Made by a program: the position numbers and the translations under genes. A stretch of 48,789 nt of DNA from Ligilactobacillus salivarius DSM 20555 = ATCC 11741 (GTDB lineage: Bacteria; Bacillota; Bacilli; Lactobacillales; Lactobacillaceae): contig NZ_AYYT01000010.1 of NCBI RefSeq assembly GCF_001435955.1, forward strand, positions 13,182 through 61,970. Reading direction: 5' to 3'. This document shows positions 31,048 through 40,516 of the stretch, in pieces. Positions within the stretch are counted from its first letter, which is position 1. Each line of letters starts with the position of its first letter. The notes beneath the pieces were generated by a model. The model was not told where the DNA came from. It was given only the letters and a program-made list of their open reading frames with translations, and ran no database searches.

Positions 31048-31362
31048 TTATCCAATATGATTTTCTTTTAAAATTTTTTCAACTATTTCTTCCATTTCAG
31101 GGGTTTTCTTCCATTCTTCAAATTCAGTAAAGTTTTCAGGTGGCATTTCAAAATTCTCATTAACATAATTTTCGTATTTAATTACGTTAGTAGAATGTGG
31201 AATATTTAATTGAATAATTCTAACTTCTTTTATCATTCCACGAATTGCGGCTAATTCTGCACGTCCATTTTGAACCATATTTGAAATTTCATAATATTTA
31301 CTGCCATCATTACGTGTTATTTCTTCAATCAAAGTTAATGTTTCATTACTTTTTCTTGCCAT
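31048..31362 (-). CDS. small protein of unknown function, 104 aa
   Basis: Not recognised. Soluble, acidic at the C-terminus (PPENFTEFEEWKKTPEMEEIVEKIL), with a beta-rich first half. The frame opens 10 codons earlier with a weak start; AAAGGA 8 nt before ATG 31362 decides the start (MARKSNETL). It precedes the GNAT gene by 17 bp, and a functional link is inferred from that alone. It may be read from its own promoter or from the strong promoter at 31534-31562, past the hairpin at 31433-31474. Confidence 0.65.
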   Translation of the reverse strand: MARKSNETLTLIEEITRNDGSKYYEISNMVQNGRAELAAIRGMIKEVRIIQLNIPHSTNVIKYENYVNENFEMPPENFTEFEEWKKTPEMEEIVEKILKENHIG

Positions 31363-31429
31363 TTTACTTTTCCTTTCCCAACTATTATGCAATATCTATT
31401 TTAACTCAAATAATATTTTTCAACCATAG

Positions 31430-31527
31430 CAAAAGGAGCTGAGATATAGCCGAATGACTTTATCCCAACTCCTTGGCATAAGAGAGAAAGAGAATTGATT
31501 AGAAGGTAAATTTATTAAATACCTTAC
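31430..31527 (-). ncRNA. candidate small RNA or 5' leader with attenuator
   Basis: A near-consensus promoter would start an RNA near 31527. About 55-95 nt later comes a 14 bp stem (31433-31446 with 31461-31474), followed by TTTT. A smaller hairpin AAGGTA/TACCTT (31503-31508 with 31520-31525) lies at the 5' end. No ORF with a plausible start fits between. It could be a free sRNA of about 100 nt, or an attenuated leader of the 104-residue gene. Confidence 0.45.
31433..31474 (-). terminator. terminator-like hairpin
   Basis: A 14 bp stem with two G-T pairs and a 14-base loop is followed on the minus strand by only four T, so it is moderate in strength. No minus-strand gene lies directly upstream. 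Confidence 0.6.
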
Positions 31528-31533
31528 TCCATA

Positions 31534-31562
31534 ATAATACTTCTATCTGTAAGCGGTGTCAA
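31534..31562 (-). promoter_or_regulatory. strong sigma-A promoter without an adjacent gene
   Basis: TTGACA (31557-31562, perfect) and TATTAT (31534-31539) on the minus strand, spacer exactly 17 bp. Confidence 0.75.
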
Positions 31563-31671
31563 CAAGTTTTTGATATTTTTATCTAACTTTTTTAATTTAA
31601 TCTATATTTGGTTTAAATTCCTTGATATTCATACTATAATGGAGATAGCTAAATTGTTAGGAGTTTTTTCT

Positions 31672-31902
31672 ATGATTAATAAGAAGCAATTTAAGAGTAG
31701 TATTTTTCTAGGCTTTATTATTACCCTCATTTATATGATTCATCTATATTTAAAAGGAAAGTTAGCCTTTGTATCAGTTTTACTTTCTCTTAATCTTTGG
31801 TATCTACCTTTGGCTTTGCTTCTCTTATATTATTTTATTGTTAGTAGTTCAATCTACTTATTTTTCCGAATATTAAATTACATAGTAAATATGTTTAGAT
31901 AA
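31672..31902 (+). CDS. small membrane protein, 76 aa
   Basis: Not recognised. Basic start (MINKKQFKSS) followed by two long hydrophobic segments, roughly residues 10-27 and 33-65, and a basic end. This fits a small inner-membrane protein. The frame is open from 31570, but AGGAG 8 nt before ATG 31672 sets the start. A TATAAT lies at 31635-31640. A strong terminator follows. It is the only plus-strand gene in this stretch. Confidence 0.6.
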   Translation: MINKKQFKSSIFLGFIITLIYMIHLYLKGKLAFVSVLLSLNLWYLPLALLLLYYFIVSSSIYLFFRILNYIVNMFR

Positions 31903-31904
31903 TA

Positions 31905-31954
31905 AAATGTGGTAGTTTCTAATCAGTATAAACTGTTCAGAAACTACCACATTT
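31905..31954. terminator. bidirectional terminator between small membrane gene and mgtE
   Basis: Perfect 16 bp stem (31905-31920 with 31939-31954) with T-rich DNA on both sides, between two convergent genes. Confidence 0.88.
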
Positions 31955-31955
31955 G

Positions 31956-33323
31956 TTATTGTCCAATAAAAAATTGTAAGAACATTTGTGCAAAAAGAAA
32001 ATATATCAATAATGAGGTCACGTCACTTAAGGTCGAAATAAAAGCACCGGAAGCCACAGATGGATCAACATTGAATTTTTCCATTACCATTGGAATCAAG
32101 CATCCAATTAAGTTTGCCACAATAATTGCAAAGAACATCGCAATCCCAACCACAAAACCTAGAATGAAATTTGCTTTCCATGCTCCAACTAAAATCCAAA
32201 TAATAACACCAGTAACCCCACCTATTAAAATACCGGTTAAAACTTCATTTGCCATAATTTTTAGTCTAGATTCTTCATCATCATTATTAGCAATTCGTTT
32301 AATTGCAACAGCTAAACTTTGAGTACCTGCATTACCTGAAGCACCGGTAATAGTTGAAATAAACACTGCTAAAATTGTAGCTTGATTTATCAAGTGTTCA
32401 AAATGAGAAACTAACAAAACTGTCAACAGCCCTAACAATAGCATTACCGTTAAACTTGGCAGACGTTTTTTAGCATTCTCAAAAGGATTTATTGTAACTT
32501 GCTCCGTATCAACCCCAGCCAAGCCTGAGTAATCTTCAGACGATTCTTCATCGATAACGTCAATAATATCATCGACGTTAATGATTCCTATTAACTTATC
32601 ATCGTAGTCGGTTACTGGAATTGCTAAGAAATTATAATCTCTGATTGTTTGAGCAACTTCTTCTTGGTCTTCAGAAACTTCAACTGACATTACTGGAGTA
32701 TTCATAATATCGCTAATCATTGTATCATCATCATTAGTTAATAAATCACGTAGAGTTAAAACTCCGATTAACTTTTCTTCATCGTCAATTACGTAAACAT
32801 AATAAATAGTTTCTGCTTCTAAAGCTTCACTCTTGATAACGTGCATCGCCGATCTAACAGTTTGGTTACCCACAATGTCAACATATTCTGTAGACATGAT
32901 CGCTCCAGCAGTTTTATCTTCATAATGCAGCATTTCTCTAATCTCAGTTGCCGATTCTTCTGGCAGTAACTTCATATATTTTACTAAGTTTTTCTTCTTA
33001 GCATACGCCAAAATATCAACCGCATTATCTGTATACATTGAATTAATAACTTGGGCTGCATAACGCGGAGTCATTTCTTCAAAATAATTTGCTAATACCA
33101 CTGGTTCTTCTTCACTAACATTAAAGATTTCCCCAACTTCTTCAGGAGTAAGATAGCGATACAATCTAGAACGTTGAATATAGTCCATTTCAGCAAAAAT
33201 TTGTGCTTGCTCATAGACGTGTAAGTCTAAGTATTGCTCTCTAAAATCATGCGCCTTCTGTTGATTTAATAAATTTAAAATAGCATTGATTTCTTCTTCG
33301 CTCTCAATTTGTTTCTCTACCAT
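31956..33323 (-). CDS. mgtE: magnesium transporter MgtE
   Basis: Mg2+ channel/transporter of 455 residues. An N-terminal superhelical domain (about 10-130) is followed by two CBS domains (about 135-255, MSTEYVDIVG and IMNTPVMSVEV) and five membrane segments. GASGNAGTQSLAV is the conserved pore/gate motif. The CBS pair senses Mg2+ and closes the pore. It is the last gene of relQ-nadK-rlu-mgtE, 18 bp after the synthase. AAAGGAGG precedes ATG 33323. Confidence 0.95.
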   Translation of the reverse strand: MVEKQIESEEEINAILNLLNQQKAHDFREQYLDLHVYEQAQIFAEMDYIQRSRLYRYLTPEEVGEIFNVSEEEPVVLANYFEEMTPRYAAQVINSMYTDNAVDILAYAKKKNLVKYMKLLPEESATEIREMLHYEDKTAGAIMSTEYVDIVGNQTVRSAMHVIKSEALEAETIYYVYVIDDEEKLIGVLTLRDLLTNDDDTMISDIMNTPVMSVEVSEDQEEVAQTIRDYNFLAIPVTDYDDKLIGIINVDDIIDVIDEESSEDYSGLAGVDTEQVTINPFENAKKRLPSLTVMLLLGLLTVLLVSHFEHLINQATILAVFISTITGASGNAGTQSLAVAIKRIANNDDEESRLKIMANEVLTGILIGGVTGVIIWILVGAWKANFILGFVVGIAMFFAIIVANLIGCLIPMVMEKFNVDPSVASGAFISTLSDVTSLLIYFLFAQMFLQFFIGQ

Positions 33324-33340
33324 TGCTAATCATCCTCCTT

Positions 33341-34228
33341 TCACTTTAAATAATTCATCATATCTTGGGAAATATTACTCTTTACTTTTATATACTGAGA
33401 ACTAAATTGATCCCAAAATACAACCTCACTACAATGCAAAGCTTGACGTTGTAGTGGCATAGAAATAGTCCCACCATATAAAGTATCACTAACCAAAGGA
33501 TATCCTAAATAGGAGCAATGTACTCTTATTTGATGGGTTCTACCTGTATGCAACTTTATTTTACAAAGTGTATTGTCTCTTATTCTCTCTTCTACAAAAA
33601 TTTCAGTTTTACTTCTCTTAGCTTTTTCAGAGAATAGTACTTTCCGTTTAATTAAACTTGTACTATCTCTACCAATAGGTAAATCAATTATATAATGATT
33701 ATTATGCAAAATTCCACTCAATATTGCTGTATATGTCTTGCTAATCTTATGCTCTTTTAATTGACTATCTAGTAAAGCATGAGCATAGCGATGTTTGGCG
33801 AAAATAACAATCCCTGACGTATCCCTATCTAGTCTAGTCACAATATGTGGGATAATTCCACGATATCCTCGAATTTGATAATAACCTACAACTCGATTAA
33901 CTAAAGAATCATTAGGATGCAAAGGTGAAGGAATTGACGCTACAAAAGCCGGTTTGTCTACTAAAAGATAATTATCATCTTCATACAAAATTTTAATTGG
34001 TACAAATGATGGTGGAACGCTCCGCCTAAATTCTTCATCTGGGACAACTAAAGTTATTTTATCGTTCTTTTTTATTTTATCTATCTTACGCCCAGATTTA
34101 CCATTTATCAAAATCTTTCCATCAGAATATCTGACCTTAGCTAATAATCTTCTAGATATTCCTTGTTTTTTTAAGAAAGTTTTTAACTTACAACTAACAT
34201 CTTCTGAATAAATCCAATTAATCTGCAT
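33341..34228 (-). CDS. RluA/RluD-family pseudouridine synthase
   Basis: Converts specific uridines in rRNA (or tRNA) to pseudouridine. About 295 residues. An N-terminal S4-like RNA-binding domain ([20 protein letters not shown]) precedes the catalytic domain with [14 protein letters not shown], whose Asp is the nucleophile, and [12 protein letters not shown]. It corresponds to B. subtilis YjbO by neighbourhood (yjbM-nadF-yjbO). It overlaps nadK by 11 bp; ATG 34228 after GGTGA is preferred, with ATG 34234 possible and the frame open to 34258. Confidence 0.9.
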   Translation of the reverse strand: MQINWIYSEDVSCKLKTFLKKQGISRRLLAKVRYSDGKILINGKSGRKIDKIKKNDKITLVVPDEEFRRSVPPSFVPIKILYEDDNYLLVDKPAFVASIPSPLHPNDSLVNRVVGYYQIRGYRGIIPHIVTRLDRDTSGIVIFAKHRYAHALLDSQLKEHKISKTYTAILSGILHNNHYIIDLPIGRDSTSLIKRKVLFSEKAKRSKTEIFVEERIRDNTLCKIKLHTGRTHQIRVHCSYLGYPLVSDTLYGGTISMPLQRQALHCSEVVFWDQFSSQYIKVKSNISQDMMNYLK

Positions 34229-35024
34229 CTTCATCACCAATGAACGCAGTTTGAACACGATGCCAGAAATGTGTGTGGCGATATTTGGCGAAATGAATTT
34301 TCTTCTTCGAAATCTTAAATTTAATTTCTTTTATTTTCAATTTATGATAACTATCGGAATCCACAGTTAAAATAAAATCTGCAGCTCCTTCAGGTTCAAT
34401 TGTTATCCAATCTTTAGGGGCAATAATCATTGGTGAACTTAATGTTCTAAAGACACGATTATTAATCGAACTTACTTCAGTTAATTGTAATACATCTAAA
34501 GTTGGATGCACTACCGCACCACCTAAAGATTTATTATAAGCAGTAGAACCAGTTGGAGTTGATACACACAAACCATCGCCACGAAAACGTTCAAAAAATT
34601 CGCCACCAATAAAAACATCAGTTACCATAGTACTACTAATACGACGAATAGTAGCTTCATTTAAAGCAGTAAATACATCTCGTTTATTTGAATCCTTATA
34701 AGTAACAAACACATCTAGGAGAGGATAACTAACTGACTGTCCATTATCAGACTGTAGACTGATAACTAAGTCATCTATTTCATCGTCACGCCAATCTGTA
34801 TAAAATCCCAAATGTCCAGTATGTACACCTACAAATCTTATCTTATCTAACATATCAATGTATTTATGAAAGGCTGACAAAAGTGTACCATCGCCACCAA
34901 TCGTAACTACCACTTCTGGATTTTCATCATCAATTATAAAATGCCTTTCCAAAAAGCGTCTAGTCAAGGCAGCTTTTACTTCTAAAGAACGACGAACATT
35001 ATTTGAAAAGATTCCGACTCTCAT
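34218..35024 (-). CDS. nadK: NAD kinase
   Basis: Phosphorylates NAD to NADP. 268 residues. TIGGDGTLL is the GGDGT phosphate-donor motif with the catalytic Asp; ALNEATI is the NE/D motif; [15 protein letters not shown] is the glycine-rich substrate loop. Second gene of the operon, 20 bp after relQ and overlapping the synthase gene. The relQ-nadK pairing is conserved across Firmicutes. Confidence 0.96.
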   Translation of the reverse strand: MRVGIFSNNVRRSLEVKAALTRRFLERHFIIDDENPEVVVTIGGDGTLLSAFHKYIDMLDKIRFVGVHTGHLGFYTDWRDDEIDDLVISLQSDNGQSVSYPLLDVFVTYKDSNKRDVFTALNEATIRRISSTMVTDVFIGGEFFERFRGDGLCVSTPTGSTAYNKSLGGAVVHPTLDVLQLTEVSSINNRVFRTLSSPMIIAPKDWITIEPEGAADFILTVDSDSYHKLKIKEIKFKISKKKIHFAKYRHTHFWHRVQTAFIGDEDAD

Positions 35025-35044
35025 GTTTAACTTTACACCTCAAT

Positions 35045-35689
35045 TTAGTTGTCTATATCATCCAGCGAACTATCTGTATAACCTTTTTTTTGTGAAAAAA
35101 TCTGTTGAGCTTCTTTAATATCACCATTAATACTAGACATTTCTGTATCTAATTGAAAAGCCGCCTCAGCTGCTCTACGCAGTCTAGCTGCTATCTCATC
35201 AGGAAATTTTCCTTGATACTTGTAATTAAGTGAATGCTCAATTGTTGCCCAAAAGTTCATCGCCAAAGTTCTGATTTGAATTTCAGCCTTGATAATCTTT
35301 TCACCATCAATTTGTTGTAGAGGATAATTAATTACGATGTGATAAGAACGATATCCACTAGACTTGTTATTTGTAATGTAATCTCGTTCTTCAATAATTG
35401 TCATATCTTTTCGTTTACGTAAATCTGATACAACTTGATAAATATCTTCAACGAACTGACACATTATTCTTACACCAGCGATGTCTTCCATCTCATCTAA
35501 TCTATCTTCTGTTAACTGTCGTCTTACCATTTTTTCTTTAATACTATCTACTGATTTAATTCGTCCAGTTACAAATTCTATTGGTGCATGATTATCAGTT
35601 TGACGATACTGCTTTCTCATTTCTCTTAATTTTAATTTTAATTCATTTACGGTTTGTTCGTAGGGATTCAAAAATAATTGCCAATCCAT
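35045..35689 (-). CDS. relQ: small alarmone synthetase RelQ
   Basis: Makes (p)ppGpp from ATP and GTP/GDP. 214 residues, only a RelA/SpoT synthetase domain: VTGRIKSVDSIKEKM, DIAGVRIMCQF (catalytic Asp region), SGYRSYHIV and EIQIRT with the catalytic Glu. There is no hydrolase, TGS or ACT domain, so it is the RelQ/SasB/YjbM class, which forms a tetramer. First gene of the operon. ATG 35689 follows GGAAGGT. Confidence 0.95.
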   Translation of the reverse strand: MDWQLFLNPYEQTVNELKLKLREMRKQYRQTDNHAPIEFVTGRIKSVDSIKEKMVRRQLTEDRLDEMEDIAGVRIMCQFVEDIYQVVSDLRKRKDMTIIEERDYITNNKSSGYRSYHIVINYPLQQIDGEKIIKAEIQIRTLAMNFWATIEHSLNYKYQGKFPDEIAARLRRAAEAAFQLDTEMSSINGDIKEAQQIFSQKKGYTDSSLDDIDN

Positions 35690-35789
35690 CGTACTTACCT
35701 TCCAATTCTAAATACTTTCGCTTATTAGTTTAACATATTAGCGTTTGTTGTTGGAAATAGATACTTTTATTTTTCAAAAATTTTCAATT

Positions 35790-37865
35790 TTATTCGTTTT
35801 TACCCATTACTGCTTTTAAAGCTAATGCTAAAGGACTCTCTTGTGGCTCATCATCTTGGTTAATTTTCTTTAGCAATCTTCTTTCCTCATGCTTAGTCAT
35901 CTTTTTATTTTTCTTACCAACTGTCATCTTTTCAGTAGTACCGTCATACTTACATCTGAAATATTTACCATTTTTTCCTTCAACAATTAACATTTTACGG
36001 TGACATTGTGGACAGCGATGGTTGGAAACTTTAGCATCTTTTCGACGACGATAATTGCATTCTGGATTAGAACATACATATATTTCTCCATCTCTTGTTT
36101 TTCGAATTTTTAGGAAACTATTACATTCTGGACAACGTTTCTTAGTCAATGAAAAGTCTTTATAATCTTCTTTACTATTCTTTACTTCACTTACTAAACG
36201 TTTAGTATCATTTTTTATATCTCCAATAAATTTTTGTGATTTCATTTTTCCATGAGCAATATCTTCCAATTGTTTTTCCCATTTAGCAGTCAATTTAGGA
36301 CTAACAAGTTCTTTATTTACAAGATTTAACAATTGTTTTCCTTTATGTGTTACTCTTAGTGCATGACCAGTTCTTTCCATCAGCTCCGATTTTACTAACT
36401 TCTCAATAATTTCAGCTCTAGTTGCTGGAGTACCCAAGCCAAATTTTTCCATTTGCGCTAATAATCCAGCTTCGGTTAATGGTGATGGTGGTGTTGTTAA
36501 TTTTTCTTCAACTGTAAAGTTTGGACTTACTATAGTATCTTTTTTCAGATTTAAAGCAACTTCTTCAGATGCATCTTTATTCTTCCAACCATAATCTAGA
36601 ACTTTCTTTCCTACGAAAATAAATTCATCTTTATCAAAAGTTACAACTACTCTTAATTCTTCAACTGTATAAGGTTGCGCAAAAATCCCCAAGAAACGTG
36701 AAACAATTAAGTTATATATTTTCTGTTCATCAGCAGAAAATTTACTGTAGTTTGGTACTTGTTCAGTCGGAATTAAAGCATGGTGATCTGTAACTTTACT
36801 ATCATTGAAAACTTTTTTCAAGATAACCTTAGCTTTGTTTTTTATAGCTTCTTCAGCCCTACTATCATATTTTCTAATTGCTTGTAACCTTTCCATTAAA
36901 GTAGCCTTAATGTCATTAGACAAGTATCTACTATCAGTTCTTGGATAAGATACCACTTTATGAATTTCGTATAAGCTTTGAACCAAGCTCAATGTCTTCT
37001 TAGCTGAATAACCGTATCTCTTATTTGCTTCTCTTTGTAATTCCGTCAAATCGTACAATAAAGGTGCTGGTTCTCTTTTTATCTTTGAATTAATATCCTT
37101 TATTTGACCTTTAAAATTATCCAGATGACGCTTTTTCTTTTCAGCCTCATCGCGTTCTTTAATCGCATAAATATTTTTCTGCTTCATGTATGCAGTTTGC
37201 TTACCAATGCGTAATGCTACCCGATAATATTTTTGAGGCATGAACTTTTCAATTTTTTCTTCTTGTCTTCTTACTAAAGCTAATGTAGGAGTTTGAACAC
37301 GTCCAGCTGATAAATTATCTTGATACTTAACAGTTAGTGCACGTGTAACATTTAAACCGACTAACCAGTCTGCTGTGGCACGAGCTAATGCTGATTCATA
37401 TAAGTTATCATATTTTTCTGCCGGTTTTAATTCTTTAAATCCCTGTTTAACAGCTTTATCTGTCTGTGAAGAGATCCAAAGACGCGTAACTTTTTTATTT
37501 GCATGTACATATTGTAATATCCAACGAGCTACCAATTCTCCTTCACGACCAGCATCAGTAGCTATTACAATTTCATTTATGTCTTTTCTTTTGACTAAAC
37601 TTTCTATTGTCTTTAATTGGCCTCTAGTCTTTGGCAATGGTTTTATTCCAATGAATTTAGGTAACATTGGTAATGTCTCTAATTGCCACTTCTCCCACTT
37701 TTTGTTTAAATCTTCTGGCATTTTTAAACCTAGTAAATGTCCTAGAGCCCAAGTTATAACATAATTTTTACCTTCAAGATAGTTTTTCCTCTTTTCATTA
37801 GCATTTAAAATTCTTCCAATGTCACGAGCAACACTTGGCTTTTCTGCTAAAATTAATTTCTTCAT
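35790..37865 (-). CDS. topB: DNA topoisomerase III
   Basis: Type IA topoisomerase of 691 residues. Toprim domain with ILAEKPSVARDI and ATDAGREGELVARW (acidic metal-binding residues); nicking Tyr in VSYPRTDSRYLS. The C-terminus holds a four-Cys zinc ribbon (CPEC...CSNPEC) and a second (CPQC...RC), which lacks the fourth Cys and reads KYDG instead. It decatenates DNA and resolves recombination intermediates. Monocistronic. The 5' region is shared with the divergent acetyltransferase gene. GGAAG, 7 nt, precedes ATG 37865. Confidence 0.95.
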   Translation of the reverse strand: MKKLILAEKPSVARDIGRILNANEKRKNYLEGKNYVITWALGHLLGLKMPEDLNKKWEKWQLETLPMLPKFIGIKPLPKTRGQLKTIESLVKRKDINEIVIATDAGREGELVARWILQYVHANKKVTRLWISSQTDKAVKQGFKELKPAEKYDNLYESALARATADWLVGLNVTRALTVKYQDNLSAGRVQTPTLALVRRQEEKIEKFMPQKYYRVALRIGKQTAYMKQKNIYAIKERDEAEKKKRHLDNFKGQIKDINSKIKREPAPLLYDLTELQREANKRYGYSAKKTLSLVQSLYEIHKVVSYPRTDSRYLSNDIKATLMERLQAIRKYDSRAEEAIKNKAKVILKKVFNDSKVTDHHALIPTEQVPNYSKFSADEQKIYNLIVSRFLGIFAQPYTVEELRVVVTFDKDEFIFVGKKVLDYGWKNKDASEEVALNLKKDTIVSPNFTVEEKLTTPPSPLTEAGLLAQMEKFGLGTPATRAEIIEKLVKSELMERTGHALRVTHKGKQLLNLVNKELVSPKLTAKWEKQLEDIAHGKMKSQKFIGDIKNDTKRLVSEVKNSKEDYKDFSLTKKRCPECNSFLKIRKTRDGEIYVCSNPECNYRRRKDAKVSNHRCPQCHRKMLIVEGKNGKYFRCKYDGTTEKMTVGKKNKKMTKHEERRLLKKINQDDEPQESPLALALKAVMGKNE

Positions 37866-37939
37866 TAAAAATCTTCCATTCTTTTACATTCTTGCTACAA
37901 TAAAATTATACACTATATTGAAGAAAAGGAATTGTAAGA

Positions 37940-38476
37940 TTGTTTAATAGTCAAACTGATAAACTTACGGCATTAAAAGCTCAAGCTCAAGATATCTGTC
38001 GTAAATATAATAATAAAATAAATTTCGAAAGTAAGTATGATTACTCATTACTGTCATCTTTATTTAAAAATTTAGGAGATAATCCTTACATTGAATCTAA
38101 TTTTTATTGTGAACTAGGTACCAATATTTCATTTGGAAATAACTCTTTTCTAAATCATGATGCAACTATTGTAGATTATGCACCAGTTAAGATTGGAAAT
38201 AATGTCAATATTGCTCCAAAGGTTGGTATCTATACTACTATTTATCCTGATGATCCTAAATTGAGAAAACAACATTATCTTTCAGCTGCTCCCATTAACA
38301 TTGAAGATGGCGTATGGATTGGAGGACATGCTGTAATTAGTGCTGGAGTAACAGTTGGTAAAAACTCTATTATCGGTGCTGGCAGCGTCGTTACAGAAAA
38401 TATTCCAGCTAATTCAGTTGCTGTTGGAAATCCTGCCAGAGTTATTCGTAAAATCAATATTGATGATAAGCCATGA
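37940..38476 (+). CDS. sugar O-acetyltransferase (left-handed beta-helix)
   Basis: Acyltransferase of 178 residues of the maltose/galactoside acetyltransferase group. It transfers acetyl from acetyl-CoA to a sugar hydroxyl. Hexapeptide repeats fill the second half (GVWIGGHAVISAGVTVG, IIGAGSVV, AVGNPARVI); FLNHDATIVD holds the region around the family's active site. The start is TTG 37940, 9 nt after AAAAGGA; no ATG is available. A possible promoter is TTGCTA (37892-37897) and TATATT (37914-37919), spacer 16. Confidence 0.85.
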   Translation: MFNSQTDKLTALKAQAQDICRKYNNKINFESKYDYSLLSSLFKNLGDNPYIESNFYCELGTNISFGNNSFLNHDATIVDYAPVKIGNNVNIAPKVGIYTTIYPDDPKLRKQHYLSAAPINIEDGVWIGGHAVISAGVTVGKNSIIGAGSVVTENIPANSVAVGNPARVIRKINIDDKP

Positions 38477-38513
38477 AAAAATTCACGAAATGTTTTAACA
38501 TCTCGTGAATTTT
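38477..38513. terminator. bidirectional terminator between acetyltransferase gene and pbuX
   Basis: An 11-12 bp stem of AAATTCACGA type pairs with TCGTGAATTTT (38503-38513). T-rich DNA lies on both sides, between convergent genes. Confidence 0.8.
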
Positions 38514-38518
38514 GCTTT

Positions 38519-39853
38519 TTATTTAGTTTCAACTGTCATTGGTCGTTCATCTTTTTGAGTAATTTGTTCTTGATCTAATCCTTCTTTACCTTTGAAACAA
38601 ACATTTAAACCAACTGAACAGATACTTGCAACAACAATACCGTTACCTAAGAATAATTGCACTGTACGAGGCAAGTTTTGGAAAATTGTAGGATAGATAG
38701 ATACACCTAATCCTAAACCAATTGAAACAGCTACAATCAAAATATTACGTTCATCTTTAAAATCAACGTCAATCAACATTCTAATACCTTGAACGCTGAT
38801 CATCGCAAACATTACCAACATAGCCCCACCCAAAACTGGAGTTGGGATAATAGTTGCTAATGCTCCAATTTTTGGAAGTAATCCTAAAATCATCAATAAA
38901 GCTGCTGACCAATAAATTGGACGCTTAGTCTTAATTCCTGTTAATTGTAATAAACCTACATTTTGTGAGAAAGTTGTGTATGGGAAAGTATTAAAAATAC
39001 CCCCTAAAACTACTGCTAAACCTTCTGCACGATAACCATGCTTTAAATCATCTTCAGTAATATCTTTGTTTAATAAATTACCTAAAGCAAAGAATACACC
39101 TGTGGATTCAACCATTGATACTAAGGAAATGATTATCATTGTTACAGAAGATGACCATTCAAAGTGTGGAGCTCCAAAATAAAATGGTTGTGGCACGTGG
39201 AACCATGCAGCTTCGACAATTGGTTGCAAGGATACCATACCCATTGTAGCTGCCAGTAATGTTCCTAAAATTAAACCAATTAATACAGCTATAGAACTCA
39301 AAAAACCTTTACCCCAAATCTGAATAATCAAGATAATCAAAATTGTTACAAAACCAGTAACTAAATTCTTCCAATTACCAAAATCAGCAGCAGTTGCATC
39401 GCCACCACCGATATTTTGTAGAGCAATTGGAATTAATGTTAAACCGATAACTGTAATCAATGTTCCAGTTACAACTGGTGGGAATAATTTCTTAATCTTA
39501 GAAAAATAACCTGAAATCAAAAATACAAAAATTCCGGCGACAATAATTGCACCATACATCGTTCCAATTGTAAATTGTTTACCTATCATCTTCAAAGGTT
39601 CTACAGCTTGAATCGCACATCCCAAAACAACTGGTAGTCCAATTCCAAAATACTTATTACGAGCTAATTGAATAAAGGTAGCTAAACCACACATAAAAAT
39701 ATCAATTGAAACTAAATATGTCATTTGCTCGCTATTAAATTTTAATGCTGTACCAATTAGTAATGGTACGGCAACTGCTCCTGAATACATCGCCAATAAA
39801 TGTTGTAAACCTAAAATCGCAGCTCTACCATGATTTACATTTTTTTCTTGCAT
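38519..39853 (-). CDS. pbuX: xanthine permease (NCS2 family)
   Basis: Nucleobase:cation symporter of 444 residues with about 12-14 membrane segments. LQHLLAMYSGAVAVPLLIG is the NCS2 start block, and VESTGVFFALGN and the NVGLLQLTGIKTKRP block are typical of the xanthine/urate branch. It is 2 bp after xpt, and the pair is controlled by the guanine riboswitch upstream. Confidence 0.93.
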   Translation of the reverse strand: MQEKNVNHGRAAILGLQHLLAMYSGAVAVPLLIGTALKFNSEQMTYLVSIDIFMCGLATFIQLARNKYFGIGLPVVLGCAIQAVEPLKMIGKQFTIGTMYGAIIVAGIFVFLISGYFSKIKKLFPPVVTGTLITVIGLTLIPIALQNIGGGDATAADFGNWKNLVTGFVTILIILIIQIWGKGFLSSIAVLIGLILGTLLAATMGMVSLQPIVEAAWFHVPQPFYFGAPHFEWSSSVTMIIISLVSMVESTGVFFALGNLLNKDITEDDLKHGYRAEGLAVVLGGIFNTFPYTTFSQNVGLLQLTGIKTKRPIYWSAALLMILGLLPKIGALATIIPTPVLGGAMLVMFAMISVQGIRMLIDVDFKDERNILIVAVSIGLGLGVSIYPTIFQNLPRTVQLFLGNGIVVASICSVGLNVCFKGKEGLDQEQITQKDERPMTVETK

Positions 39854-39855
39854 GA

Positions 39856-40434
39856 TTATTCTTCCCCTTCAAAATGTACTTGGTTATCATCAAATGAACT
39901 AATAACAGCTAGAGATTCTAATCTAACTCCTCTATCATGAATAATCTTTGCACCTTCTTGGAAAGATTTCTCAATGACAATTCCTACACCTTTAATTTCA
40001 GCACCAGCAGCATCGCAAATATTGAATATTCCTTGAACAGCTTGGCCATTAGCTAAGAAATCGTCAATAATCAACACTTTATCATCTGATGTTAAAAATT
40101 TCTTATCAACAGAAATTGTATTAGTAACTTTCTTTGTATAAGAATAAACATCTGAAGTATATAGATTATCTACCAATGTCAAACTCTTGTGTTTACGTGC
40201 AAAAACAACTGGTAACTTCATAACTAATCCAGCCATTACAGCAGGTGTAATCCCTGATGATTCAACTGTAATAATTTTTGTTATTTCTTCATCTTTGAAT
40301 AATCTTGCAAATTCCTCTCCCATTTTGTACATCAATTCAGGATCAATCTGATGATTTAAAAATTGATTTACCTTCAACACATTTCCTGGTAAAACAACTC
40401 CATCTTTCTTGATTCTCTCTTCTAATAGCTTCAT
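39856..40434 (-). CDS. xpt: xanthine phosphoribosyltransferase
   Basis: Salvages xanthine to XMP with PRPP. 192 residues. The PRPP-binding loop is [25 protein letters not shown] is the Xpt-type substrate region. The frame opens with ATG 40452, but the GGAGGA there overlaps that codon. ATG 40434 after AGGAG matches the family's MKLLEERI start. First gene behind the riboswitch. Confidence 0.95.
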   Translation of the reverse strand: MKLLEERIKKDGVVLPGNVLKVNQFLNHQIDPELMYKMGEEFARLFKDEEITKIITVESSGITPAVMAGLVMKLPVVFARKHKSLTLVDNLYTSDVYSYTKKVTNTISVDKKFLTSDDKVLIIDDFLANGQAVQGIFNICDAAGAEIKGVGIVIEKSFQEGAKIIHDRGVRLESLAVISSFDDNQVHFEGEE

Positions 40435-40452
40435 AACTCCTAATTCCTCCAT

Positions 40453-40492
40453 AAAATAATAAAAGCTCTTTTACCATAAGTAAAAAAGCCCA
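40453..40492 (-). terminator. riboswitch expression-platform terminator
   Basis: An 11 bp stem GGCTTTTTTAC/GTAAAAGAGCT with wobble pairs is followed by TTTATTATTTT, directly before xpt. The loop-side ACTTAT (40476-40481) can instead pair with the 3' strand of aptamer P1 (40517-40522), giving an antiterminator. Confidence 0.7.
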
Positions 40493-40516
40493 TACTAAAA
40501 TATACTATGCTTAATT

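Noticed and set aside
34218-34258. Frameshift or fusion between nadK and the pseudouridine synthase gene
   Set aside because: The frames overlap, but both proteins are complete with normal ends, so this is ordinary translational coupling.
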